From Nonomuraea candida (lineage in GTDB: Bacteria; Actinomycetota; Actinomycetes; Streptosporangiales; Streptosporangiaceae): a DNA stretch of 64,000 nucleotides. Positions 51,170 through 60,059 of this stretch are shown here, one piece after another. The notes beneath the pieces are model-generated. The model did not search any database. It was not told where the DNA came from and was given only the letters and a program-made list of their open reading frames with translations. The stretch's first letter is position 1. Each line of letters begins with the position of its first letter. Position numbers and translations under genes: made by a program. Location of the stretch: positions 124,001 to 188,000 of the forward strand of contig NZ_JOAG01000021.1 in NCBI RefSeq assembly GCF_000725485.1, read 5' to 3'.

Positions 51170-52114
51170 TCAGCCCCTTTCCTGCGCGAGCGGGTTGGGC
51201 AGGCCGAAGTCGGCGCACGCCAGGTCCTGGTCGATGACCGCGCCCGCGAGGGTGCCGCCGGCCGCCGCGCCGATGACCGCGGACATGGGCATCGGCATGG
51301 TGGCCCGGCGCGCCATGTCGCCGGCCGCGTACACGCCGGGCACGCTGGTCCGGCCGAATTCGTTCACCTCCACGCACCCGTCGGCGAAGGTCGCGCAGCC
51401 GAGCCGGGCGGCCAGATCGGAGCGCTGGCGCGGCACGTTGACGACGAACACCGCCTCCCTGGCCAGCGACGGGCCGGTCTCGAACACGATCTGCTCCAGC
51501 CGGCCATCCGTGCCCTCCAGCCGGGTGACGGCCTCGCAGCGTACGGCGACGCCATGCGTCTCCAGCGTGGCCCGCGCCGCCGGGTCGAGCGGCCGGCCGT
51601 CGGTGCAGAGCACGACATCGGCGGCGAAGCGGCTCAGCTGCAGCGCCAGCCGTACCCGGGCCGGATCCGCGCCGAGCACGGCGACCTGCTTGCCAGTGCA
51701 TTCGTAGCCGTGGCAGTACGGACAGTGGTAGGCGGAACGGCCCCACAGCGCCTCCACCCCGCGCGGGCCGGGCAGTTCGTCGGCCAGCCCGGTCGCCAGC
51801 AGCAGTCGCCGCGCGGCCGCGCTCTCCCCGCCGGACAGGTCCAGGTGGAAACCGCCGCCGGCCGGCACGCGGACCTCGGTGACCGTCCCCGTCGCGATCC
51901 GCACCGTCCGGTACGCGCCCAGCTCCTCGCGCCCGAGCCTGCGCAGCTCGGCGGGAGGCGTGCCGTCGCGGGTGAGGAAGTTGTGCACGTTGTCGGCGGC
52001 GGCGTTGCGGCCCTCCCCGGCGTCGATCAGCAACACCGACCGGTGGACCCGCCCGAGGGTCAGCGCGGCGGCCATGCCGGCCGGGCCTGCGCCGACGATG
52101 ACGGCGTCGAACAT
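51170..52114 (-). CDS. Thioredoxin-reductase-like flavoprotein
   Basis: 314 residues. FAD motif FDAVIVGAGPAGMAAALTLG, CPYCHGYECTGKQVAVLG (redox CxxC followed by the NADP domain) and the FAD-contact VPGVYAAGDMARR are in the order of the thioredoxin-reductase/gliotoxin-oxidase (GliT-like) family. It may oxidise dithiols or reduce a low-molecular disulfide. First gene of an operon with the DHA2 exporter; the MerR gene is divergent. Confidence 0.88.
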   Translation of the reverse strand: MFDAVIVGAGPAGMAAALTLGRVHRSVLLIDAGEGRNAAADNVHNFLTRDGTPPAELRRLGREELGAYRTVRIATGTVTEVRVPAGGGFHLDLSGGESAAARRLLLATGLADELPGPRGVEALWGRSAYHCPYCHGYECTGKQVAVLGADPARVRLALQLSRFAADVVLCTDGRPLDPAARATLETHGVAVRCEAVTRLEGTDGRLEQIVFETGPSLAREAVFVVNVPRQRSDLAARLGCATFADGCVEVNEFGRTSVPGVYAAGDMARRATMPMPMSAVIGAAAGGTLAGAVIDQDLACADFGLPNPLAQERG

Positions 52115-52139
52115 GTCTTGCCTCCACATGAGGGGTCAT

Positions 52140-52190
52140 CGCTTGACGTGAAGGCAAGTCTGCAAGTTAATGTCAACATGAAGTCAAGCG
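52140..52190. promoter_or_regulatory. MerR control region
   Basis: CGCTTGAC (52140) and GTCAAGCG (52183) form a perfect long-range dyad around the start of the MerR gene. Within it, on the minus strand, TTGACA is followed by two ACTTGC direct repeats. This fits a MerR-controlled promoter for the flavoprotein/exporter operon. Confidence 0.5.
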
Positions 52191-52606
52191 ATTCCATGCG
52201 GATCGGGGAACTCGCGGAGCGGTTCGGCCTGGCTCCGCACGTCCTGCGCCACTGGGAGGCCATGGGCCTGCTGGCCCCCGCCGAGCGGGTCAACGGCCGC
52301 CGCCGCTACACCCGCGACCACGTCATCCGCGTCATGACGATCATCCGCGCCAAGGCGGCGGGCATGAGCCTGGAGCAGATCCGCGAGGTCCTCACCGTCT
52401 CCGGCCAGGCCGGGCGGCAGGCCCTCCTCCGGCGGCACCACGAGGAGCTGGAACGCCGGCTGCACGAGATCTCGGCCTCCAAGGCGCTCATCGAGCACCT
52501 CATGCAGTGCACGGCCGACGACTTCACCCAGTGCCCCGACTACCGGCGGATCGCCGAGACCGCGACCGGGCCGTACCGCGTCCACCAGGACGGATGCATG
52601 ATCTGA
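52178..52606 (+). CDS. MerR-family regulator
   Basis: 142 residues, a compact MerR protein: MRIGELAERFGLAPHVLRHW (the second Met at 52196 may be the true start), then GRRRYTRDHVIRVMTIIRAK and a dimerisation helix. The C-terminal end has Cys in MQCTADDFTQCPDYRRI and GCMI. Three Cys could bind metal or sense oxidation. It is divergent from the flavoprotein/exporter operon, the probable target. Confidence 0.9.
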   Translation: MKSSDSMRIGELAERFGLAPHVLRHWEAMGLLAPAERVNGRRRYTRDHVIRVMTIIRAKAAGMSLEQIREVLTVSGQAGRQALLRRHHEELERRLHEISASKALIEHLMQCTADDFTQCPDYRRIAETATGPYRVHQDGCMI

Positions 52607-52708
52607 GACACCGCCCGCTCCCGGCCGGATCGTGGAGGCCGCGACCGGGCCGCACCACCTTCGCCAGGAGGGACGCATGATCCGAGGCGCCACCCCGCTC
52701 CCCGGCCG
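52556..52708. repeat. Tandem duplication of the MerR gene's 3' end
   Basis: The last 17 codons of the MerR gene and ~22 bp beyond (from 52556) recur in diverged form from 52635 (79-bp period): GACCGGGCCG, CGCATGATC and CCCGGCCGGA all reappear. The second copy has no reading-frame function. Confidence 0.7.
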
Positions 52709-52956
52709 GAGCGGACATGGCGGGGCCGTTCACCCGGCGGACATGCCGTCTCCCGGCCGAGGTCATCGCGGGGGCGGAGACCGTCGAGTGCGGCCTCGAC
52801 GTACCGCCGCCGATCGCCCGCGGCGTGGTGCCAGCCGGCGACGACGGCCTGGTGGTCGCGGCCGCGGGCGCTGATCGAGCCGGCCAGCGCGGTGAGGCGG
52901 CGGGCCGGCTCGCCGAGTTGAGCGGCCCGGCTCCTGGGCCGCCTCTGCGGAGTTGG

Positions 52957-53508
52957 TCAGAGGTCGAGGATGGAGAAGGTCAGGACCGCGCCGGAGTTGG
53001 TGGTCTGCCCGCTGCCCAGGCAGCCGAGGGTCTGCTGCAGCGAGGTGGTCAGGACCGTCTCGTACAGCACGCCGGCTCCAGGCATGTCGTTGCTGGTGAC
53101 GGTGCCGGTGATGACGAGGACGGCGTTGCCGCCCGGGCGCAGGCCTGCGGCGCCGCTCCAGGAGAAGTGGGTGTCGGGGATGCCGCTGTGGTTCCAGTCC
53201 ACCGTGGCGGTGCCGCTGGCGTTGCCGCCGACGCAGGTCAGGCTGCCGGTGCCGGTGAGGTCGATCTCGCCGGTGGCGCGGTTGCCGATGACGTCGACGC
53301 AGTTGCCGATGGTGCTGCTGGAGTGGATCGTGACGTTCCGGGAGGTCAGCAGGAGCAGGCCGGGATTGTAGGTGTTGGTCTGGTAGCCGGTCGGGCACTC
53401 CACCAGCAGGGAACTCGAACTGGCGGGGACGGCGGCGCCGCCCAGGCAGAGGACGGCGACGCAGAGCAGCGCTGCGGTCCGGGTGAGCAGGCGGCGGAGA
53501 GTGGACAT
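52957..53508 (-). CDS. Secreted hypothetical protein
   Basis: 183 residues with a Sec signal peptide (RRLLTRTAALLCVAVLCLGG, cleavage after about residue 30). The mature domain is beta-rich with four Cys (VECPTG, IGNCVDV, LTCVGG, LGCLGSG), which may form disulfides. Repeated Gly/Thr/Ser-rich strands (GTATVDWNHSGIPDTHFSWS) suggest a beta-sandwich. No known family is recognised. It stands alone; export and a cell-surface or extracellular role are the only safe statements. Confidence 0.75.
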   Translation of the reverse strand: MSTLRRLLTRTAALLCVAVLCLGGAAVPASSSSLLVECPTGYQTNTYNPGLLLLTSRNVTIHSSSTIGNCVDVIGNRATGEIDLTGTGSLTCVGGNASGTATVDWNHSGIPDTHFSWSGAAGLRPGGNAVLVITGTVTSNDMPGAGVLYETVLTTSLQQTLGCLGSGQTTNSGAVLTFSILDL

Positions 53509-53862
53509 GGGGATCCTCTCGCGTCCGGCCCCGATGAGAACGATGAGGCCGGACAGCTGTGGGGTGGATGGCCGTGCACGCCCTCCCCACCTGGCGTGCG
53601 ATCCCTCGCCGATCCTCGCCTTACCGGTCCCCTCGCGGTCGACACCGTGGAGCCAGCCAACCCCCGCCGCTTACCCGGCACAACCACTCATAACGTATCG
53701 CTCTCGATCCTTGAGAGCCGTTACAGCTGAGGACTGGTAGTAAGGGCCCCTGCCGGCGTGTGGCCGGTGCCGGGTGACGACGAGGCGGGGTTGTGAGGCT
53801 GACCAGGCGTTGATGGCCGCCCCGGTACGTGCGAGGGTGGTCAGCGACGGAGGGGGTGAGCG
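53509..53862. other. Intergenic stretch
   Basis: About 350 bp, no gene seen. GCTCTC-N7-GAGAGC (53700-53718) is a hairpin without T-tract. Promoters of the divergent secreted-protein and SDR genes should lie here. Confidence 0.45.
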
Positions 53863-54840
53863 ATGAGATCGTTCACGGGAAAGATTGCCGTCGTCACCGG
53901 AGGCGGCGCCGGGATGGGGCGCGAGCTGGTCGTTCAGTTGGCCGCCGAAGGCTGTTCGGTCGCCGCGTGCGACGTCGACGAGGCCGGGCTGGCCGTCACC
54001 GCCGAGCGAGCCGCCCGAGCCGCACCCGGCGGCGGCGAGGCGCGGGTCACCGCCCACCACTGCGACGTGTCCGACGAGGCTCAGGTGACGAGGTTCCGCG
54101 ACGAGGTGGTCGAGCGGCACCGGACCGGCCACGTCAACCTGCTGTTCAACAACGCCGGCATCGGCGGCGGCAACAGTTTCGTCACCAGCCCGCGAGCCGA
54201 GTGGGAGCGTACGTTCGGCGTCTGCTGGGGCGGGGTGTACAACTGCACGCGTGCGTTCATGCCGCTCCTGATCGCCAGTGACGAGGGGTGCCTGGTCAAC
54301 ACCAGCAGTGTCAACGGGTTCTGGGCGGCCGGCCCCGGTGTGCCGATGAGCGCGTACAGTGCCGCCAAGTTCGCCGTGAAGGGCTTCTCGGAGGCGATGC
54401 TGACGGACCTGCGGATCAACGCGCCGCACGTACGGGTCGCGCTGGTGATGCCGGGGCACGTCGGCACGGAGATCGTGATCAACTCCCGCCGGATCCACGG
54501 CCGCTCCGAGCCTGACGACATGACCGCCGAGGAGCTCGCGGACGCCCGCGTGCCCGCCGCCGCCCTCGCGGGCGTTCCCGCCGACCGGTTGAGCGATGAG
54601 GAGGTCCGGGCCGCGGTCAAGAGCATGGGCGAGTGGTTCCGCGACAGCGCGCCGCTGTCGGCCGCCGACGCCGCGACCCTCATCCTCGATGGCGTACGCG
54701 CCGGCACGTGGCGCATCCTGGTCGGTGATGACGCCCGCGCGCTCGACGCCGCGATGCGCGCCGACCCGCTGGACCTGTACCGGCCCGACAGCCCGACCCT
54801 GGCGGCCGTCTTCCCCGACCTGCGCCCTCGCGAGGAGTGA
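53863..54840 (+). CDS. SDR-family oxidoreductase, extended C-terminus
   Basis: 325 residues. Cofactor motif VTGGGAGMGRELVVQL, NNAGIGGG, catalytic Ser in NTSSVNGFWA and Tyr-x3-Lys in YSAAKFAVKGF. The C-terminal ~80 residues beyond the core are helical, as in SDRs acting on steroids or lipids. A TetR gene follows downstream on the same strand. The substrate is unknown. Confidence 0.9.
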   Translation: MRSFTGKIAVVTGGGAGMGRELVVQLAAEGCSVAACDVDEAGLAVTAERAARAAPGGGEARVTAHHCDVSDEAQVTRFRDEVVERHRTGHVNLLFNNAGIGGGNSFVTSPRAEWERTFGVCWGGVYNCTRAFMPLLIASDEGCLVNTSSVNGFWAAGPGVPMSAYSAAKFAVKGFSEAMLTDLRINAPHVRVALVMPGHVGTEIVINSRRIHGRSEPDDMTAEELADARVPAAALAGVPADRLSDEEVRAAVKSMGEWFRDSAPLSAADAATLILDGVRAGTWRILVGDDARALDAAMRADPLDLYRPDSPTLAAVFPDLRPREE

Positions 54841-54930
54841 CGCGGCCAGGGCGTGCGCGACCGCCGCCACGCAGCGAGCCGCGACACCGAGCCGGTGCCA
54901 CTCTGACACCCCACGCCCTTGCGGCGCATG

Positions 54931-54945
54931 GTGCCACCACGGCAC
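54931..54945. promoter_or_regulatory. Candidate TetR operator
   Basis: GTGCC-ACCAC-GGCAC, a perfect dyad 17 bp upstream of the TetR gene start, in a short intergenic gap. Autorepression is likely by analogy. Confidence 0.45.
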
Positions 54946-54961
54946 TTGGTACGCTGGAGCG

Positions 54962-55564
54962 ATGCCCACCGAAGGTCTCTGGAGCCGTACCCGGCGCGCC
55001 GTGCACGACGAGATCAGCACCGTCGCCATGGGCCTGTTCCTGGAGCGAGGTTTCGAAGCCACGACGATCGACGAGATCGCCGCCGCCGCAGGCATCTCAC
55101 GCCGTTCCTTCTTCCGCTACTTCGGCACCAAGGAAGACGTCGTCCTGCGGCACCTCGCCGCCGACGGCGCCGTCCTGCGTGCCGCCCTGGAGCAGCGTCC
55201 GGCCGAGGAGGACGCCTGGACCGCGCTGCTGCGGGCGTTCCTCGGCCTGGAGCGGACGTCGGCGCCCCAGGAACAACTGCTCAAGATCTCCGCGATGATG
55301 TACGGCACGCCGTCCCTGCGGGCCCGTAGCGCCGAGAAGCACCGCCAGTGGCAGGACGAGCTGCTTCCCGAGGTCCGCCGCCGCCTCGTGTCGGCCGGCG
55401 AGGGCCCGCACGCCGGCGTTCAGGCGCGAGCCGTCGTCGCCGCCGCCATCGCCTGCATGGACACCGCCGGGGAGGCGTGGACCCACGCCAACGGCGAGAC
55501 CCCGCTCGGCGAGTTGCTGATCGCGGCCTTCACCGCCGTCGCTCCCGTCATGACCGGGGCGTGA
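54962..55564 (+). CDS. TetR-family regulator
   Basis: 200 residues. The HTH (ISTVAMGLFLERGFEATTID, then GISRRSFFRYFGTKEDVVLR) matches the MftR/RutR-like subgroup common in actinobacteria; helices from residue 80 form the ligand domain. It lies behind the SDR gene with a 121-bp gap that carries a dyad, and probably regulates itself and the SDR. Confidence 0.9.
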   Translation: MPTEGLWSRTRRAVHDEISTVAMGLFLERGFEATTIDEIAAAAGISRRSFFRYFGTKEDVVLRHLAADGAVLRAALEQRPAEEDAWTALLRAFLGLERTSAPQEQLLKISAMMYGTPSLRARSAEKHRQWQDELLPEVRRRLVSAGEGPHAGVQARAVVAAAIACMDTAGEAWTHANGETPLGELLIAAFTAVAPVMTGA

Positions 55565-55579
55565 CCAGACGTCCGAGAA

Positions 55580-55603
55580 TCCTCCGAGCGCGCGGCCGGA
55601 GGA
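55580..55603. terminator. Hairpin between convergent genes
   Basis: TCCTCCG-N10-CGGAGGA, a perfect 7-bp stem right after the TetR stop and before the end of the convergent tannase-like gene. Confidence 0.45.
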
Positions 55604-55681
55604 CTCCCGGCGCTGCTCTTCACCTCCACCTGCCGCCCGCCGGCCCCCACCCGCTCCCGGGGCCTTCAGGGCCGGCGGTCA

Positions 55682-57361
55682 TCACCGCGTGGCACAAGTG
55701 AAAGAAGCCGCGCTGTTGACGTCGCCCGAACCTTCGTACCTGGGCCAGCCAGGAAACATGCACAGCGGCCTGGTCCGGCCCGGCACCCCGGAAGCGTCGG
55801 TCGCGACGAGGTCGTTCGCGGGATCGATGCCTTTCTCGACCCAGTTCTCGATGGCCGCCAGCTGATCCCACTCCGGCTGGAAGGACGACGAGGGCCCGTG
55901 CTGCGCGCCCGGGATCTCGTAATAGCGAACGAACGAGTCCACCCGCGACGGCCCCATGGTGGCCTGGATCCGCGCGTAATAGTGTTCCGTCGTTCTGGCC
56001 GCCGGTTCGGCGCTGCCCGTCCACAGCAGCAGCTTGCCCTTTCTGTTCAGGAAGCCCGACAGATCGGTGACATTGGAGAAGAGCGCCGAATGGGCCGCGA
56101 TCCGCGAGGCCATCCCGCTTCCGCTCGTCATGTCCATCGTCAACGTGTTGAAGTTCGGGTCTCCCACGATCATGTGACGGATGACGCCGTCGGCGAGCGA
56201 CACGGGCATGTGCGGGGCCGGCGGGAAAGCCGGCGCGGCCGAGCCGTAGACGCCGACCTGCGTCAGCAGCGCCTTCTGCGGGAAGTCGGGGACGCCGCCG
56301 CCATGGTCGGCGATGTAGACCGGATATCCGAGGACACTGGTTTCACCCGTGCCGATGACGTACGACAAGGGCTTGGGCTCGTTCATCCGTTTCAGCGCCG
56401 TCAGCTGAACGTCGGACAGGCAGGTGTCGCCCTTGTCCCGGCCCTTGGGGCAGCGCAGGACAGCGGGGTCGAACCGGACCTCGCAGGAGCGGACGTTGCT
56501 GATGACGCCGTCCCTCACGCCGTCGAGCGGGTCGCACGCCTTCATCACCCCGGTGTAGAGAGTGTGCCGCTCGGCCTCGTTCAGCCATGCCCCGGGCACC
56601 GCCACCGCCTGGGCGGCATGGAGCATGTTGAGCGCCACCCCGGTGACATTCCAGCCTGCCGCGCCGGCGACCACGCCGTCCCAGTCAGCCGGCCAGCGCT
56701 GCGCGACGGCCAGCGCTTCGCCGCCGCCCTTGGAATAGCCGAGGAAATAGGATTTGCCGGGCCCGCGGCCGTAGCGGGAGGTGATGAGCGACACCGCGAC
56801 GTCCCGCGTCTTCTTCAGCGCGTCGCCGGCATAGTTCTTGAGAGCCTCATGATTGGCGCCGAAAGCGGCGGGCGGTTTCCCCTCTTCGGGCTGGTGCCCG
56901 GAGTCGCTGGAGAAGACCGCATACCCTCGGCTCAGCGGCAGCGGCATCTTCTGGGCGCCCCAGAGATTCGACGCGTTCGTGAGCGGCGGGACGAATCCAT
57001 TCAGGCCCGCGCCACCGAGCATCACGGCCTTGCCGTTCCACTCTTCCGGCAACGCCACCTGGAATTTGATGGTCGGCGCGGCCGGGTCGACCGGTTTGAT
57101 GTCTCCCGAGACCAGGCAATGGGCGCCATAAGCCTGGTTCCCCGTGCCACCGGCATTCGCGGCGACCGCCGAAGAAACGGTGGCGCCGCCGGTCGGGAGA
57201 GCGACGGCCCCGGCCGCGATCGTCATTCCGTTCAGGCCGGAACAGCTCTCGGCCGCCGACGCTTCCGCCTCATAGGCGCCGGCACCGACCGCCGTGAGCA
57301 TGAGCGTGAGCGCCGCGTGGAAAGTGGTGGACCATCTTTTGCGCCTGAAGAAAGAGGACAT
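55682..57361 (-). CDS. Secreted tannase/feruloyl-esterase-family hydrolase
   Basis: 559 residues. A signal peptide (STTFHAALTLMLTAVGAGAY) is followed by the tannase fold: VMLGGAGLNGFVPP, nucleophile Ser in LGYSKGGGEALAV, a Cys-flanked Ca-type loop CDPLDGVRDGVI with its partner Cys in NVRSCEVRF, and catalytic His in GAQHGPSSS. AGGAG precedes the ATG at 57361. It probably releases phenolic acids from plant or tannin esters outside the cell. No linked transporter was found. Confidence 0.88.
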   Translation of the reverse strand: MSSFFRRKRWSTTFHAALTLMLTAVGAGAYEAEASAAESCSGLNGMTIAAGAVALPTGGATVSSAVAANAGGTGNQAYGAHCLVSGDIKPVDPAAPTIKFQVALPEEWNGKAVMLGGAGLNGFVPPLTNASNLWGAQKMPLPLSRGYAVFSSDSGHQPEEGKPPAAFGANHEALKNYAGDALKKTRDVAVSLITSRYGRGPGKSYFLGYSKGGGEALAVAQRWPADWDGVVAGAAGWNVTGVALNMLHAAQAVAVPGAWLNEAERHTLYTGVMKACDPLDGVRDGVISNVRSCEVRFDPAVLRCPKGRDKGDTCLSDVQLTALKRMNEPKPLSYVIGTGETSVLGYPVYIADHGGGVPDFPQKALLTQVGVYGSAAPAFPPAPHMPVSLADGVIRHMIVGDPNFNTLTMDMTSGSGMASRIAAHSALFSNVTDLSGFLNRKGKLLLWTGSAEPAARTTEHYYARIQATMGPSRVDSFVRYYEIPGAQHGPSSSFQPEWDQLAAIENWVEKGIDPANDLVATDASGVPGRTRPLCMFPGWPRYEGSGDVNSAASFTCATR

Positions 57362-57481
57362 GCATCTCCTGTCCAGCCTTGGATCGCTACAGCACCCTGT
57401 GCCACGTCCACCAGGTGGAGCGCACCAGGTGGAGCGGCCATCGCACGCCTCGGCGCGCCCTCCACCCCGCCGGCTCAACCT

Positions 57482-58244
57482 CTCCTGCGCCGTTGAGGGG
57501 TGGGTTCTTCACGTGATCGACACTATATGTCAGTTCGGCACTGAGTGCCAGGCAGACCTAGCGTGACTGCCTCATGCGCCCGCACGAGCGAAAAGGACCG
57601 TTCTTCTGGAACTGGATACGGCGCTTGAGCAGCAACCCAACGGTCAGTGGCATTAGCGAGCCGTTGGGGCTCGGGTTGGCGTCACTGGCCGTTCCGAGCG
57701 GATGATGGGAGAGGCGGAAGGGGCCGCTTCCGTAGAATTTTCGGTCGATGGCATCGTCGGGCAGCGCGTGTCGCATGCCCTCGGCCTGGACCGGCCGGTC
57801 GGGCGGGTGCTGGCGATCGATTGGGTGCCGTGCGCGGCCGCCCCAGCGCGAGCGGGACCCTGAAGCCCAGGCTCCTCACCGGCCGAGCAGCCCTCCCCGC
57901 TTCCGGCGCCAAGGTCAGTTCCGTCGAGCCGCTCGACGGCCGGGATCGATGCCGCTGGACGGTTCCCGACTTGTACGGGGACCACGCGCGGGGCCTCGCG
58001 ACGGGCCATTGCGGGCAGGCAGGTGCTGCCCGTCCGCCGACCAAGGCTACGAGGCCCGGCCCCGCCCGCGCACAGGTCCGGAACCGTCCAGCTCCAAAGC
58101 GCAGGGAGTTGTCACGAATCGTCGCAGCTCCACGATTCTGTGTGAGGAGCGCGGTGCCGCTACGTGGCTTCTACCGGGAAAGTCGAAGGTCTTGCGCCTT
58201 GTTCCTCGCCACAAGGCGGCGGATGCAAGAGGCGGCGCCGCCGA
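57482..58244. other. Long stretch without a recognised gene
   Basis: About 760 bp. Frames are open through composition only; a minus-strand frame starting MRHALPDDAIDRKFYGSGPF has no family likeness. There are no clear repeats or hairpins with T-tracts. Possibly a decayed gene. Confidence 0.45.
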
Positions 58245-59519
58245 TCACGCCAGCGCGTCGTTTTCGGCTGTCTGGTGTCGTGCGTCCGGTTCGGAGGCGG
58301 TCTCGCGTTCGAATGTGCGGCTGGTGAATCCGTGTCGACGTGCGCCGATGACGATAGCGAGCGCCGGGAGCAGGAGCGCGAGTGTGACCCAGCTCAAGGA
58401 GGGGGGTCCCAGCACGTTGAGGGTGATACCGCCGATGATCCCGCCTACGGCGATCGCGATGTTCCAGCATGTGGTGAGGAGTGCTTGTGCGACGTCGCCC
58501 GCTGCGCCTGCGGCGTCAGCGATCGCGGTTTGCAGCAGGGTTGAAGCACCGCCGAACGCGAGTCCCCACAGGGCTGCACTGGCGTACACGAGGGCGGGGT
58601 TGCCAGAGAAGACGCTCAGGATGACAGCGGCTGTGGCCAGGAGCGCGCAGGCCAGGATCATAAGCATGCGCAGGTGCCGGTCGATGAGTACGCCGGTGAG
58701 CCAGATGCTCACGAGCGAGACCAGGCCGAAGGTGAGCAGCACCGAATCGACCTGACCCGCCATGCCGAGCGGGGCCAGGAACGGTGCGATGTAGGTGAAG
58801 AGGATGTTGTGTGCGAACACGAACGTCAACGTCACGACGAGGATCGGGGCGACTCCGGGCAGACGGAACGTGTGGGCCAGCGGCAGTCGTGCGCCCTTGG
58901 ATTGGCCGGGGAAGTTCGGAACGGTGGCGATCACCCATACGATCAGTGCGAGAGTGACCAGCGTGATGATCCCGAACGCGAATCGCCATTCGACGGCCTT
59001 GGCGAGGAACGCGGCTGCGGGGACCCCGACGGACAGTGCCACGGTCCCGCCCGCCATCGCGATGGCCATGGCCTTGCCGCGCTGGTGCGCGGGAACCATC
59101 CTCCGGGCGTAACCGGCAAGGAGCGCCCAGAGCATGCCGCCGACGATCCCGCCGAGGAACCGCGCGGCCAGGGTGAGCGCGAAACTGTCGGAAAAGGCCG
59201 TGGCCGTGTTGGCGACCGCGAACCCGGAGATCGCGAACAGCAGCAGGTGCTTGCGTCGCCAGCCGATCGTGGCTCTCGTGAGAGGGACCGCCGCGAGAAT
59301 CGCGCCGATCGCGAAGACCGTGACGCCCTGCCCCGTAGCCGCCTCGCTCACTCCCAGGTCGCGGCTCATCTGCGACAACATCCCAGCGGGCATCGTCTCC
59401 GTCAGGAGCGTGATGAACCCCGTGGCAGCCAGAGCCAGCAGACCCGCGAGCGGGAACCGTGCGTCAGCGGCGGAAGGGGATGGTGATGTATCCGTTCGTG
59501 ATGTATCCGTTCGTGTCAT
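58245..59519 (-). CDS. MFS transporter, AraJ/DHA1-like
   Basis: 424 residues with 12 transmembrane helices; early motif TGFITLLTETMPAGMLSQMS, then LGGIVGGMLWALLAGYARRM and FAHNILFTYIAPFLAPLG. ATG 59519 is preferred: a MerR-type promoter on the minus strand would start transcription almost at this ATG, so the mRNA may be leaderless. The N-terminal TRTDTSRTDTS comes from a 15-bp DNA repeat. It is probably an exporter of sugars or drugs, controlled by the divergent MerR gene. Confidence 0.88.
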   Translation of the reverse strand: MTRTDTSRTDTSPSPSAADARFPLAGLLALAATGFITLLTETMPAGMLSQMSRDLGVSEAATGQGVTVFAIGAILAAVPLTRATIGWRRKHLLLFAISGFAVANTATAFSDSFALTLAARFLGGIVGGMLWALLAGYARRMVPAHQRGKAMAIAMAGGTVALSVGVPAAAFLAKAVEWRFAFGIITLVTLALIVWVIATVPNFPGQSKGARLPLAHTFRLPGVAPILVVTLTFVFAHNILFTYIAPFLAPLGMAGQVDSVLLTFGLVSLVSIWLTGVLIDRHLRMLMILACALLATAAVILSVFSGNPALVYASAALWGLAFGGASTLLQTAIADAAGAAGDVAQALLTTCWNIAIAVGGIIGGITLNVLGPPSLSWVTLALLLPALAIVIGARRHGFTSRTFERETASEPDARHQTAENDALA

Positions 59520-59530
59520 ACCCTGATCAT

Positions 59531-59558
59531 CAATGTGTGACATTGGTGTGAGGGTCAA
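59531..59558 (-). promoter_or_regulatory. MerR-controlled promoter of the MFS gene
   Basis: CAATGT-GTG-ACATTG (59531-59545) is a perfect dyad downstream of TTGACC (59558 to 59553 on the minus strand). A 19-bp spacer to a weak -10 (GATGAT) gives the overlong spacing typical of MerR activation. Confidence 0.55.
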
Positions 59559-59597
59559 GTCCGGCTGTATCGGAGCCCAGACACGAAGGGTGTGGGG

Positions 59598-59969
59598 ATG
59601 AAGATCGGTGAGCTCTCCAAGCGCACGGACACGCCGGTGCGGATGCTCCGCTACTACGAGGAACAGGGGCTGATCCACTCCGAACGGCTCCCCAACGGGT
59701 ACCGGAGCTACGAGGACTACGTTGTCGACCGGGTGCGGCAAGTGCGGGGCCTCCTCGAAGTCGGCCTGCCCACCCGGATCATCAAGCAGATCCTTCCCTG
59801 CCTGGACAGCTCAAAGGCGATATACCTGCCGTACGTCACCCCAGACATGATTGAGACACTCGAACGCGAACGCGACCGCATGGCAGAGAAGATCGAATGC
59901 CTCACGAAAAACCACCGAGCCATCAGCGACTACCTCGAGGCCGTGAGCCACGAAATCCGAGCTTCCTGA
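59598..59969 (+). CDS. MerR-family regulator
   Basis: 123 residues: MKIGELSKRTDTPVRMLRYY, then EQGLIHSERLPNGYRSYEDY and a helical tail (ERERDRMAEKIECLTKNHRA). The size and the single Cys suggest a small-molecule or redox sensor rather than a metal sensor. It is divergent from the MFS gene at 58245, its likely target. Confidence 0.9.
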   Translation: MKIGELSKRTDTPVRMLRYYEEQGLIHSERLPNGYRSYEDYVVDRVRQVRGLLEVGLPTRIIKQILPCLDSSKAIYLPYVTPDMIETLERERDRMAEKIECLTKNHRAISDYLEAVSHEIRAS

Positions 59970-60059
59970 TGAGACGCTCCAGTACGTCTTGACCGGCCCC
60001 GATGCTCCTATGGTCTGTCAAATCTACGGCCGCCTCGCGCTGACCGACGCCCAGAACAC

